Part shown: positions 23,701 through 34,239 of the stretch, piece by piece
Layout of the letters: each line of letters begins with the position of its first letter
How positions within the stretch are numbered: the stretch's first letter is position 1
Assembly: GCA_030867875.1 (NCBI GenBank)
Contig: JAOWCC010000577.1
Span: forward strand, 157,100,344-157,164,343
Origin: Actinernus sp. WN-2022
Taxonomy: Eukaryota > Cnidaria > Anthozoa > Actiniaria > Actinernidae
Length of the DNA stretch: 64,000 nucleotides
Direction of reading: 5' to 3'
The notes under the pieces: generated by a model
The model's database searches: none
Seen by the model: only the letters and a program-made list of their open reading frames with translations
Told to the model about the DNA's origin: nothing
Position numbers and translations under genes: made by a program

Positions 23701-26700
23701 CAATGTCTTCTGCAACTTGTCTCGCAATGGTATTTGTGTTGCAACTTGCAAGAATAATTGCCGTATGTAATACTCATTGCTTGGAATCTTGTTCCCCAAA
23801 ATGTCAGAATGCAGGGCTCGCAATTAATGCTTGAAGACTCGCAAAATGTTAGTGGATGCTTTAATTTGCGAGTGAAAACAATTCTGCGAGTCAATGTTCG
23901 TTTATGGTACATTGGAGTCTGAAAACCTCGAACAAAGGTGATATATTTACAAGATTTGTTTGCGAATAGTGACAGAAATAGTATTACCTGCTACGTCCGT
24001 GCGAAGTAAGGAAAATTTGAAAATCACTGCAACTGAAGTGACCATTGCAAGCTGTCTAGAAAAGCCCAGATTCGCAAAAAAGATGCTTGTTATTCCTGAA
24101 CTTTGCCATTCCATCCTTCATGTATGGTAATGTTGTATTTCCATAGGGAAAGAGCATGATGTTCTTACAGATATTCTGAGCAAACTTTCCCGAAGCCCAA
24201 AGACAAGTTCCTCCCTGCCTAATAAATCACCAAAAGATGGCGAGAAAGAATCAAGCACATCAGCTAAGATAAGTGCAGCTTTTCACGAAGGTGTGGATGA
24301 AGAAGAAGTGCATTACGTGGGTGATGGGTCAAGAAGTACAGCCAGTAGTCAAAAACGAGGTAAAACGAAGAAGAGCAAAAGAAAGAAACAGGAAAGTGGA
24401 CAGCAGTCAGTGGCTGATAGTACGGGTGGTCCAACCAGAGATGTTGGTAAGACCAATATCATTTGAATTGATCTTAGAGGTGTTATGTGCAGTATGTATA
24501 TACATTTATGTGTTTATTAAACAACATACCAAATTGACTCCATGACGTAAATTCTGTAAATTAATCAAACGTGCTAGAAAATATAGCGCCATGTAAATTT
24601 TACCACGATTATAATATGCGCGTCGACTTTAAATCTGTTAACGAATCATAGTAGAGAGATTTTAGGACTAGAAAAAAAAACAAGTAAAATCTATCAAGGC
24701 AATGCCATTTAAGCTGTGTCATGGTAAGAGGCGTGTCCGGGTCGAACACAGTTATTTTCAGCGATCAAAAATGACTAACAAACGATGTCTTAAAGGAAAC
24801 TATTGCGTATCAATATCAATCAAACATTGGGAATTGGCTACAAACAGTTAAAGTCTCCTCCCAACAGCCTCCGAATCGAACAATACTTGATACTACAGTA
24901 CATCGTAAAGCAGTATTCACTGACGGGATATGTCAGTAATATGCAAAGCACCATGAGACTGTGGTGATATGGCGCTATATAAATATGGCCATTATTATTA
25001 TTACATGTGCAACACCTTAATTGACATAACAACATCAAGAATATAGATGATTTCTCTACGTGTTATTTGGATTGTGTGAGGGATTTGTGAATTGTGGTCA
25101 GATGTACAGCTGCTATTTTTTTCTGCATTGTGCACCCATTACTGATGTCTTTCTTTTATTTCTAAGTTCTTCCAGAGCACCATTTATGGAACCGTCTGTA
25201 CTGTGCCGTCGTATCAGGAAACATGAAGGTCGTTACTGAGATCTTTGGTACGGTGGATTGTACTGTCATACAGGCGGCAGCAGACGGGAGCCTGAATGAC
25301 AGAGCTGAAGAGACAACAGAGTCAGAGATACAGGAGGGTCTTGGTACGGTGGATTGTACTGTCACACAGGCGGCAGCAGACGGGAGCCTGAATGACAGAG
25401 CTGAAGAGACAATAGAGTCAGAGATACAGGAGGCACAGGAGTGTCTTGGTACGGTGAATTGTACTTTCATACAGGTGGCAGCAGACAGAGCTGAAGAGAC
25501 AATAAAGTCAGCGAAACATGAGGTACAGGTTATAGTGAATGAAGCAATCGACCAAAGTTATGAAAACGTTTGTTCAAAAGAATCTAGACGCGATCCGAAC
25601 CAAGAAACATCCCATGAAAAGTCTTTAGATACGTCTATACATCAGCAAGATAGTGTGCAGACTAATTTAAACACGAGTGGGAAAGATGGATGGACTGAAG
25701 ATCTACGGAATAATCCATCAAACGAAGAAAATTCTAGTGTTTCATTCGTAGAAAAGGTGAGAAAGGATAATTTTTCCAGCAGTCATTTGAAGAATGACAT
25801 CATGAAGCCAAATGGTGTCATCATTGTCAACGAGCGGTGGGGTGAGGGTGGAAGCACGCTACTCCATGCTGCAGCGCGGTCTCCTCATGACGAATTAGTC
25901 TACGTGCTGCTACAACAGGGTGCAGATCCTGCCATAAGGTGAGATTGAAGTACTCTTTTGTTTGACAATTTTTAGGGCCGAACTGGTGTACGGTTTTACG
26001 TGGGCTAGGATTAGGAGTGTTAAACCTTAATTTTACTCAGTTTAATATAGGCTATAGCAACCAACGAGTTATTGGTATGGGGGAAATCGTGTCACTTGCT
26101 CGCTCACTCACTCACTCACTCACTAAGGTGTTAGCAAATGGACATTATCGATTTTCTTATCCGATGCCTCATTATTCAATCGATATTTTCTAAGTTCACG
26201 TGCCTAAAATATTCTCGCCCAGATCTCCATAGTCGGTTCTCTGTTAATAACTCTTCTACCGTTGGTATATATATATTAGCTATCCGCGCATCCGTCTAAC
26301 TCATGTGATGTGGTGTTTGGAGAGTTTTCATCACCAATTTCGACAAACCATTTATTCCATATCGCCAGTAATTATCGCTAACTCATTTGAGGGTTTAAAA
26401 CATTAAATATTTACAGTAGTAGGACAACAGTCAAACATTGTGGTCTTCCAAATGTTGTCTTGCACAGGCGACGCGATAGCTGGAAAAATCCGTGGAAAAT
26501 CGTGACAAAACGCACGTCACGCGTGTAACCACCCTAAACTGACCCTTTTCCAGATTCTGCGACGCGACAATAGCGTATCTAGCCAATAATCTTCAATGTA
26601 TCGAGCGGCCTTATTGCCAGCATTTGTTAATGTCGCCAAAGTTTGTAGTCACCACCGTGCGCTGGGGATGCTACAGTTTTCCAAAACATTGCGTCGCCCG

Positions 26701-29700
26701 TGCAAGGGAAAGGTCGCTCGTGTAGTTGCGGCTTGAGGGAGGAGAATGTTGTACTTATTTCAGTTCACTTCAACACGTCCTCGGTCAAGAGGAATACATG
26801 CTGCGGAGTCCTTACATGTGTTGTACACTTGTCAGGGATGATAGAGGAAGAACACCATACGACGCTGCAGGTAACAAAGAGGCAAGAAACCAATTCAGGA
26901 GGTTCATGGCTAACTTCCCAGATGCATACGATTACTCTAAAGGACACGTACGTATAATTAATGATACTACTAGAGTCGCTCCAACGCCGGTTTGGACGAT
27001 TTAGATTTTAGTACTAATTTAGTTGACGTTATCTAATTGAAATGTCACGTGCCAACGGTCTTCAGATCTGGGGGAGACGTTGATTCGCGCTGTTTGTCTT
27101 AAGGTGGATTTCCACTGTCGCATACTTTTTTACCTACGTAAAACGTGCTTCGAGAAAACGTCTGCAAATAGTTGCGCTGTCGCGTTTAAAGTTCGTAATT
27201 TAAAACGCCGCGATCTTTTTCACTTACGTTTTTAAAATGGTGCAAACAACAAATCGTTTTTACGCACGTTTTACGCCGTACGCAACAGTGGAAATCCACC
27301 TTAATTAATGCGCCGGCCGAGAACGATATCATGAACGGCAAAGGAATGTTGATACTCATAAATTCAATAGAAAACCAACAAAGTCATGTATTTTCGTTAG
27401 ATAACTTTTACAGTGTGGACAATCCAACCATGAACAGAAGTTGCTTCTTTAGACTTTATTTTTTTCTGTTGTCCAATCAGCGACGTCTCTGAAAACAATG
27501 AAATCTACATTTCTGCGACGCCATGCAATCATAACAAAGGTTGAAGTCTGAACCATTGTTTCGTATCACGCCTATGATTGCCTGCTGTTGAAAAAATGCG
27601 GAAAAAAGTAATGACCATTCATGGTTCGAGTGTCCTTACTGTAATTTATTTTTGATCAAACTATGGTTTGTTTAAACACAGGCAACCCAAGCTCTAATTT
27701 TGTGTATTTGTCAGTATAATATAGGGGAACTACTAAACGGCGAAAATCACGAATTTTACTTCTATTGATAGGTTAAAATCAACTGAAATAAACGTACCTT
27801 TGTTCTATATGGTGTCTTTTGTCGTTTATTAGCTATTTGGGCCTATTTTCCTTTTCGGATCCCCTCTCCCTAGGGACAAATACACACAATTAGAGCTTGG
27901 GTTGCCTGTGGTTTAAAAATTTTTTTTTGTAAGGAAAGGACTCAAAGCTGTGATTCAAAGATATTTTGTCTCAGTCCACCTTTCCCATTGGCTGGACAAT
28001 GTTATCTTTAATCTTTAAGTTTTCACAGTAAAATGACCAACGGCACATAGTTTCCCTATTTCTCAGACAGACAGCACTTCAGGCATATTCAAGCAAAATC
28101 ATATGTGAAGATATGCTCATAATTATTGCCGCAGCCATTGTCTTTTGCTATCGCCCCTACATGGATCATCACTTAATGATGGCACTATTAGGCACATTAC
28201 TGCTTAGTCTGATTATCTGTCATTAAGTAAGCTGAAGACGATAATACCTCTGCTAACAGACAGTTTTTTAGCGCACAAACCCCTCAGTAAGAGATCTTAA
28301 GCATTTGAAAGTCACGCTACCTATAACTGAAGCAGTTTTGCGTACGAGTTTGTGACGTAAAGTTGTTGTTCAGATCCCCAGCCCTTTGTCTCAGGAACAA
28401 CAGGAAGGAAGAGAGAAAAAAGAAGCGGAGAAGAAGAAAGCTCAAAGGAAAGCAAAAAAACAAAGAACCAAGGTATACTTTACAAACTTGTCTAAAGATG
28501 TTTATTATACAAAAAAACGTACTGGTGGAGAGAAATGACCTTTTATACACATCCATGTGATATCAATAATTTAACCAAATATTTTGAATAAATCAGAGTT
28601 TCACGAGGAGAAAGAAATGACAGTAAGTCGGCCGCCTATGGCATCACACAATTATCATGTATTCGAAATATAAGCTTTTATAACTCGAAGACACAACACT
28701 CAAAGCAAGAAATATTTTACTATTTATCTATTCACTTGATGTAGAATCGAAATCGATTAAGAAAAGGGCTTATACGCGCTATATAAGCCACGTGACAAGA
28801 CCGAAATATGGGTATTAGTCTGATCACCAAGTATATAAAACAGTTATGCTTCCACCTCCATATGGATGGTAGTTCCTCGTGATCAATACCGAATGGGTTG
28901 TGCTGTACGGTCAACCCATGGCTACTTTAGATATTTAGTGATTACCCGGCCATCCGTGCTCCTTTGTCTCGAGGCTTTTTATCCGATACTTAGAAGAAAA
29001 TAGGTGACGCAGAAGAAAAAAACTTTTTTTTAAAGACGTGTACTGTCTTAATGTATAATATGTTTTGCATGTATTGTAGGAACAAAAGGCAGTCGAACTG
29101 AAGAAGATGGAAGAAGAGAAAGAAAAAACGAGACTTGCGAACCTCAGTGACAGAGAAAAGGTAAAACATATAGTCAATGCATGCCTTGATCATTGGAAAG
29201 TAATCAGAAATGTCATATTATATTGTGTGCGGCTACGGCTTTAAACGATTCCAATCGTAGCGACGTACGTTGTAACAAACATCACTTGTAATCATATTGT
29301 TAAAACCAAAACGTAATAATTATGGAAGAAAATCTGCCGCAAAACGTAATATTTAGCCAGTCCCACTGTCGATATATGCTTCACTTGTCACGCACAAGGG
29401 TTCCAATATGAGACTCTGGGGTGAATTAACTTTATTCTTTTCTGGGAGAATAGAATACTTTAATTTAACCCGGAGCCTCGTATTGACAAGTAAAGCATAA
29501 ATCGAACTTTGGGCTATTACGTTATCTTCGTTATTGCGTTTATGATTACAATTTACGTTACTGTTGCGTGACGTTTTGTGCAAAACTTTCATCTATCTTG
29601 CGGTAGTGATGGGACCAAACTGATTCAGTTCATTCCCGACCGACCCAAAGTTTTTGGAAAAGTAAAAAAAAAAGTGATTGAAGACCGACCCATGCAGAAT

Positions 29701-32700
29701 TTTTGGGGTAAAAAAGATTGAAGAACAATTTCATAACTACACCTCTTTTCCGAGCTCTCTTCGCTTAGTTTCTTGCTTTTCTCATGCGAATAGTCAATCC
29801 ACAACTAGTAGAGGAAAAAGTAGTTGTCTTCAAGCTAACCAGGCTTTACTTGGTTCCACTTTTTTTTGCCCGCCCGATGGCCACTATTAGGCGATCGTAA
29901 ACGAAACATTTTATTGGGATGGCCTTACTCTTACACTGTGCGAGTTGTTACACTTTGACGCATCACCATTGTTTATTCTCGACTAGAGGGCACTAGCGGC
30001 GGAGAGAAGATTAGCACAGCAACAATCCTCCAAGAATGAAGAGCTCTTTGGCAGGTATGACCGTCTTTAAAGATAAAAAAAAATAAGATGGATTGCCTGT
30101 GGCAAAGACAAAATCGGGCCTAGCTCTCCTCGGTAGTGAGATCCATATCATTTATCAACCTGTTCCCAGTTGTCTTTACGCGTCTAATCCAGGGTGGTGC
30201 TGTCGACGCCTTGGATTAGGCGCGCATAGACCCTTGAGAACGAGGTTGGGCATTTATGAATCAAATCGCATGCGGGAAACGCCGAGTTCAGAATTTCAGC
30301 GGAAAATGAACTGGACATGCATGCGCGAGTCGGGATAAACAATTCAGAAACTATCCGTTTCCAAATGTGATCCTTTGATCCTTCGCCGAATAAACAATAG
30401 GGCACTGACGAGGCTTCACACCCAAGCTATTTCACCATTAAAAGGATTTTAGTGAGAGATTTAAGTGGGAGACTAAATGGGGACGTTTCGGAAGAGACTT
30501 TGCTCATAATGTATGAAACGAATATTCATATTAACCACTCTTAGCACAAATGTCATTACTCTACCATTTAAAGTCGGCTTCTTTACAACTGTTTTTATTT
30601 TCTGTGGCAATTGACCGATTTAGCTTGTACATTTATTGTCCCAATTCAGGTCACCTGACTTTCCCTCGAGTATAGTTTTCTTGTTTTTCTGCTCCAAGAG
30701 GAAATGAATACATTTCTCTAATTGGAAAATAAAGCACTGAATTCTCTGGAGAGCTGTCACATTATCTGAATTGGGATAACAAATATACAAGCTAAATCGG
30801 TCAATAGCTGATATTGCATTGGCGTTTTCGAATAGCAGTTTCAGCGGTATTGACCCAAACGCCTCACTTCGATGCAATAAAACGCCATTGAAACAATCAT
30901 TCTTGCATGACACCAACACCCTCTTAAACAAGCACCACTAATTTAGATTGCTGGTTTTCACTCAATCCCCAGAGATTTATATGACAAAGGGCATGGCGGC
31001 CATGTTGGTGTCCCAACAAAAGAAGCTAACGAGGAATCTTGTTTAAGGGCGCCAACATGGCGGCTATGACGTCACGTGCAAACCAGCAATAGACCATTTT
31101 CTCAGGTATGCGCACGCAATATTGGCCCGCCAAATCGCTTTTTGAACAATAGCCGCCAATTTTTGAACAATAGCCGATAATTTGAATAACAAAGGCTGAC
31201 GCATCAGAACGAGACTAACAAACGGCCCGCGAAGAAATACTTCATGTAGGCAGCTTGGATTTAGTATTGGTTGAAATAATAGGGAGGGTTATAGGAAACC
31301 TACGTGATTGCCCACGTGAAGTATTTACCGGCCCGTCAAGCCTGTTGCGTGCGCATTTTGAGAAAATGGTCTATACACAGTTTGAATAGCGCTTAAAGCG
31401 CCTATCACCCTTTTGCAATTTTGATAGCTTATGAACCTCCGAAAAGTTTTGAGTACTTCTGTGAGGAAAGTTTTGGTTTAAAGTGAATACTTTGTGTTCT
31501 ACGCTTGTTTGAAATCGTGTAAATGTGACCTTTCCTGACCCATGACCGCGTAAGTAAAAGCCTGGGTCGAAACCTGGGTAGACGTCATCTTGACGTCATA
31601 TCATTAATTCGGTTTTGCAATCATTTGAAGAAATACTTAACATGTTGACTAAAATGACTATTTTCTTTACTAACAACTCAAAAACTGTGTATATTTTCTA
31701 TTAATCGATGTTGTTGTGATAAACAGGCGCCATGGAGAATAATGCATTAATGAGATGACGTCTACCCAGGTTTCGACCCAGGCTTTGACTTACGCGGTCA
31801 TGGGTCAGGAAAGGTCAAATTTACACGATTTCAAACAAGCGTAGAACAAAGTATTCAACTTAAAGACCCTGTGTCCGAGCCCATGGTGCTTTGCGCCAAT
31901 GTTATGATTAGTTTGTTTATCAACGGCCGCATAAATTAAAGGCCAGCTTTTAGGCGAACTAAAATGCTCTCGATTGTTTATCAGTTTCATAAAAGAAGTA
32001 CACATACACTTTGGATAATGAATTTCATAATTTATACCGGATTAAAAACACAATCGAGCCCATGAATTTTCCCCGGATGCTTCGAATATGATTTTAACAG
32101 TACTCGGCAGGAAGCCAGTTGTTCTGTATTTAGATTCTAATTAGGTTTACGAGTGCGACTTTTCACAACTCTACAAGCAAACACTTACTCTTGCTACCTT
32201 GTTTTCATGTCTCCAGTATTGCTTAGCTGTATTTGAAGATCTCTACTTTCCTTGCGAATGATATATTTTGAGTGCAAAATGAAATGTCGTACTCGCACTC
32301 GAGTCAAACTCACAGCGAAGTAACAGCTGAACTCGGCAGATTGGACTTTGACCCGCGATCGTAGTTTTGGTAGCAAGACTTTCTGGACGTACTGTAGGAT
32401 GAAAAAAAAGGTTAAGGACATTGCTTTCTCTGCTAATAAAAATGCAAAACGTATACAGATACAGATAAGTCGTAACACCTCAGTGGAGCTCAGCCGTGCG
32501 AAATTATAATTACGAATGATCTTGATGCCAGAAGTGGTTGCTTTGTGCCGCTTTGTATTTCCAACGAAGCCCGCCGGTCCCTTAGTGCAGCAAATCTCCG
32601 GGAAACTCGTGTAGTAGTCCTTTTGAACCACAAGTGGTCTCTTGTAGACCTAGAGAAAGTAAAATGTGGACTGCTGAAGGATTATTTGTCGAGTCGCTTC

Positions 32701-34239
32701 GCCTCGCTGTCTCGGTCCTTTCACCGGCATTCCTCTACTCGCCACTCTAGACCGGGATTCGAAGAAATATTCGAACTAAAGTTTCATTTTAAAAAGTATA
32801 TATACAAAAGTTAAGATAAAAGAAAGTCAGTTAAGCATATATACCTATGAATAATTACACGATGGCCCAAACTAGGGATGGATTTCGAAAGATTCGAGAG
32901 TCACATAACAACAACAACGTTCTTTCTGATTTTCGTAGCCTACGAAAATTATTTGTGCGCGCAAAGCACCATGGGCTCGGACACAGGGTCTTTAAGCCAA
33001 AACTTTCTTCACAAAAGTACTCAAAACTTTTCGGAGGTTCATAAGCTATCAAAATTGCAAAAGGGTGATAGGCACTTTAAGCTTCATTACATCGAAGTGA
33101 GGCGTTTAGGTCAATACCGCTGAACCCCGCTATTCGTAGACGCCACTGTGATATCAGGTATTGCAACCATCATGGACTGATTGTGCCGCAGTCGCTGTAC
33201 GCCGTCATGCACCTTATTCATATCTCGTACCCGCGCGAGAAGAAGTCTGGTAACAATGGTATCAAAGCGAGGCCAGTTGTGCCAAAGATCACAAAATTGG
33301 AGTCGGTCAGAAATGTCTTAGTTTCTGTCGTACTGCAGTCGTGTTATTTTGTCTCGTAAGGAAATTCACGTTATTTTCCGCCATCGACTGCGACAAGTTG
33401 GGACAACTGGCCTCGCTTTGGATAAGATCAATATCTGGCCCCGAAGCCCGAATTTTAACCAACAATTTTGGTTTTCTTGGTAAAAGGTGTTTCCTTATTC
33501 TAGGATTACAAGTAGAAAGGCGCTACTTATTCCTCATGAAACAATACTTTTAAATTCCAAATAAGTAGTCCACGAGTTAGTAAATCTAAGTAAAGTTTAC
33601 CTCGGCACCCCTAGATTTTCTGGAATATGGGCTAGCGTTTGCGCGACGACCCCACGAACGGCTGAGAAGGAGACTAGGGAAAGGGTGGTCACTGGTCAGC
33701 ACTGTGTCGTCGGCTGAAGTCTGTCGCGAGTTTACTTACATTGTATTGTTGACGATATAAACTTGAAGAAATGTCATAATTTAAAGGTTTTAAAGGCAAC
33801 CTTTTCAAGCATTTTGGTGAAAAATTCGAGGATTAAGCATTGGCAAACGAAAATAAGCATAATGTACAAAGGCCTAGGTTGCACGCTGATAATAGACTAT
33901 ATCGCAACTCCGCCGTCGCAGTGCACTCTGGGATGGATATCTCAGTTTTCCATTGTTGTTGTTGGGCGGCCATCTTGGATTTAACAATGGAAACTGAGAT
34001 ATCCATCCCAGAGTGCACTGCGACGGCGGAGTTGCGATATAGTCTATGCTCGAGTGTCGTATATACCGGGCTTTAATCCTGGATTAGCTTAATCGGGCTT
34101 TTTGCTTGTTCGTTTCAGCTGTGCCATGTGCTCACGAAGTCTAGCAGGGCGTGTCCCATTTGAGCGTCTCACGTACAAATACTGTAACACAACGTGCGTG
34201 AGGGAACACAGACTGATACTAGAGAACAAGGGCAGATAA
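13244..34239 (+). CDS. ANKZF1: ANKZF1 (Vms1-family peptidyl-tRNA release factor of ribosome quality control), 14 exons
   Basis: Exons: 13244-13436, 17029-17114, 17498-17600, 18935-19373, 21180-21228, 22283-22409, 23420-23518, 24147-24446, 25167-25938, 26836-26947, 28374-28472, 29080-29160, 29987-30054, 34119-34239. All introns are GT-AG, all junctions keep frame, and the stop is TAA: 882 residues against about 726 in human. Domains: C2H2 finger C79-C82-H96-H102; VLRF1 domain about 150-380 with GTAQG, putative catalytic Gln262; internal repeats about 493-585; ankyrin segment about 690-750 ([17 protein letters not shown]); charged coiled coil about 761-820; p97-binding VIM motif R818-x5-AA-x2-R828; C-terminal zinc finger C844-C847-C865-C869. 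The family releases stalled nascent chains from tRNA on 60S ribosomes and recruits Cdc48/p97. The first exon is less conserved and was chosen for its ATG context and matching phase. The introns are loaded with transposons, but no lesion is seen in the coding sequence. Confidence 0.95.
13455..14600. repeat. Composite inverted-repeat block in ANKZF1 intron 1
   Basis: The outer arms (about 13465-13530 and 14510-14600) share CAGGGCCATTT and GGCTCGGTGGCTCGGTAGT in inverted order. Inside are palindromic GTTTCTATAACTCTATAGAAAC words (13700, 13968) flanking a GCGC-rich stretch. A second foldback at 14051-14450 has arms sharing CAGACGTATTTTTTCACTCT and about 90 bp each. This is nested MITE-type DNA without coding potential. 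Confidence 0.7.
14660..14908 (+). repeat. tRNA-derived SINE
   Basis: The head has an RNA polymerase III A box (TTAGCTCAGTGG, 14672-14683) and B box (GGTTCAAACCC, 14716-14726), with the spacing of a tRNA gene. The D-arm does not pair properly, so it is not a working tRNA. The body contains a core (CTTCACGTCTTCTCGAATAA) and the tail ends in TAAATAAAGTCACTTACTTACTT. A diverged copy of the same core lies at about 52394-52435. Confidence 0.8.
15100..16377 (+). pseudogene. Decayed coiled-coil protein pseudogene (unknown family) in ANKZF1 intron 1
   Basis: Successive plus-strand frames continue one another with shifts. One frame (15141-15431) includes [13 protein letters not shown] second (15606-15905) ends near VKPATR. 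A shift leads into a coiled-coil-like run with [12 protein letters not shown] and [12 protein letters not shown] (about 15923-16083). After another shift comes [16 protein letters not shown], and then a frame at 16183-16377. The heptad-like Leu/Glu/Lys pattern suggests a coiled coil of the kind found in LINE ORF1 or structural proteins. I cannot name the family. Several frameshifts show it is no longer coding. Confidence 0.45.
17636..18284. mobile_element. TTAA-flanked MITE in ANKZF1 intron 3
   Basis: The inverted ends contain GGAGCTCATTCAACCAAGAT (17637-17656 and the inverse at about 18264-18283). TTAA flanks both sides (17632-17635 and 18285-18288). The length is 649 bp and no reading frame is conserved. 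TTAA duplication is typical of piggyBac and Kolobok-type insertions. Confidence 0.75.
18935..19373 (+). CDS. ANKZF1: ANKZF1 exon 4: core of the VLRF1 release-factor domain
   Basis: This is the longest uninterrupted conserved block of the gene. After an acidic Ser-rich lead ([12 protein letters not shown]) it carries HFAGAVFEG, then [19 protein letters not shown]. These are hallmarks of eukaryotic Vms1/ANKZF1 VLRF1 domains. The glutamine in GTAQG (residue 262) corresponds to the residue needed for peptidyl-tRNA cleavage in the family. The acceptor follows a run of ACATGT words and the donor is AAA/GTAAGA. Confidence 0.95.
19736..20158. repeat. 84-bp minisatellite, about five copies, in ANKZF1 intron 4
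   Basis: The unit starts with TGAATCATGG at 19736, 19821, 19905, 19989 and 20073, so the period is 84 bp (85 for the first copy). The copies are nearly identical, except that the first and last diverge. Each unit contains the hairpin ACTTCATTCTAATGAAGT. Because 84 is divisible by three, a 142-codon frame runs through the array; it is an artefact of the repeat. Confidence 0.95.
20159..21179. other. ANKZF1 intron 4 remainder; retroposon-like tails
   Basis: No gene is seen. Words such as CAGATTCAGATTAATTTTATT (about 20707) and ATCAACTTTATTTAACAAGG (about 20997) look like the ends of SINE or LINE insertions, but no complete element can be drawn. Confidence 0.35.
21962..22074. repeat. Palindromic MITE in ANKZF1 intron 5
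   Basis: ACACGGTGGTTTGAAGATAT and the bases after it (about 40 in all) are followed, after a short loop, by their inverse ending at about 22073. The arms differ by a few bases. A TATA-rich flank is present on both sides. Confidence 0.75.
22575..23102. mobile_element. TTAA-type inverted-repeat element in ANKZF1 intron 6
   Basis: The ends read GGTGAAG and CTTCACC. The left flank is TTAA (22571-22574); the right flank is TTTA, probably a mutated copy. The arms of about 110 bp share GTTGCGAGTTGA, CGATGTTGCACGT and GAGCAACTTGCCAC in inverted order. A smaller palindrome based on TAGCCTGAAATACAGCCA sits at 22919-22975. Confidence 0.6.
24890..25005 (+). repeat. SINE 3' tail fragment in ANKZF1 intron 8
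   Basis: The stretch ends in GATATGGCGCTATATAAATA followed by ATTATTATTATTAC. This is the usual tail form of tRNA-derived SINEs with an ATT microsatellite end. No head with pol III boxes was found. Confidence 0.5.
25167..25938 (+). CDS. ANKZF1: ANKZF1 exon 9 with in-frame tandem repeats and ankyrin segment
   Basis: This 772-bp exon begins with an ankyrin-like helix pair ([20 protein letters not shown]). It then enters three in-frame copies of a unit starting LGTVDCTV at 25247, 25343 and 25448 (96 and 105 bp apart; the third is shortened). The unit contains [20 protein letters not shown] low-complexity polar stretch follows, then the second ankyrin block ([20 protein letters not shown]). The human protein has no such repeat, so this is a lineage-specific expansion between ankyrin elements. 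Confidence 0.9.
26104..26125. repeat. CACT microsatellite
   Basis: About five units of CACT lie in ANKZF1 intron 9. Confidence 0.7.
27103..27300. mobile_element. TTAA-flanked MITE, 198 bp, in ANKZF1 intron 10
   Basis: The ends are GGTGGATTTCCACTGT and its inverse, flanked by TTAA at 27099-27102 and 27301-27304. The interior is rich in AAACGTGC-type words. No coding potential. Confidence 0.85.
27678..27910. mobile_element. MITE with CACAGGCAACCCAAGC ends, ANKZF1 intron 10
   Basis: The terminal inverted repeats of about 35 bp begin CACAGGCAACCCAAGCTCTA and end in the exact inverse. GTTTAAA stands immediately outside both ends and may be a 7-bp target duplication, though the word is partly palindromic. 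This is the clearest complete copy of the CCACAGGnARCCCRAGC family whose ends occur singly elsewhere in the window. Confidence 0.75.
29343..29527. repeat. Old inverted repeat in ANKZF1 intron 12
   Basis: A left arm beginning AACGTAATA and containing TATGCTTCACTTGTCA is mirrored by a right arm with TGACAAGTAAAGCATA ending in TATTACGTT. Many substitutions and indels separate the arms. Confidence 0.45.
30610..33140. repeat. Nest of palindromic MITEs in ANKZF1 intron 13
   Basis: The components are: a foldback 30610-30815 sharing GACCGATTTAGCTTGTA; a foldback 30947-31090 with ATTGCTGGTTTTCA ends; a foldback 31090-31373 with TAGACCATTTTCTCA ends and TA flanks; and a TTAA element 31397-33076. A sequence of about 55 bp containing TCGAAGTGAGGCGTTT (33091-33106), and inverted at about 30857-30872, brackets the younger insertions. 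No coding sequence is present. Confidence 0.65.
31397..33076. mobile_element. TTAA-flanked element, 1.68 kb, same end family as the Kolobok-like element
   Basis: The ends are AGCGCCTATCACCC and the inverse of AGTGCCTATCACCC, between TTAA at 31393-31396 and 33077-33080. Each end continues for about 90 bp of inverted similarity (CTTTTGCAATTTTGATAGCT). Inside is a strong palindrome with 110-bp arms (31478-31589 and 31754-31862) containing AGCCTGGGTCGAAACCTGGG. The ends resemble AGTGCCTATAACCCC of the element at 47276-51536, so this looks like a non-autonomous relative. Confidence 0.8.
33893..34046. repeat. Near-perfect palindromic MITE just upstream of the last ANKZF1 exon
   Basis: Arms of about 65 bp starting TAGACTATATCGCAACTCCG are inverse copies with only one or two differences, around a short centre containing GGCGGCCATCTTGG. 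The palindrome ends about 70 bp before the acceptor of ANKZF1 exon 14. The arm similarity points to a young insertion. Confidence 0.9.
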
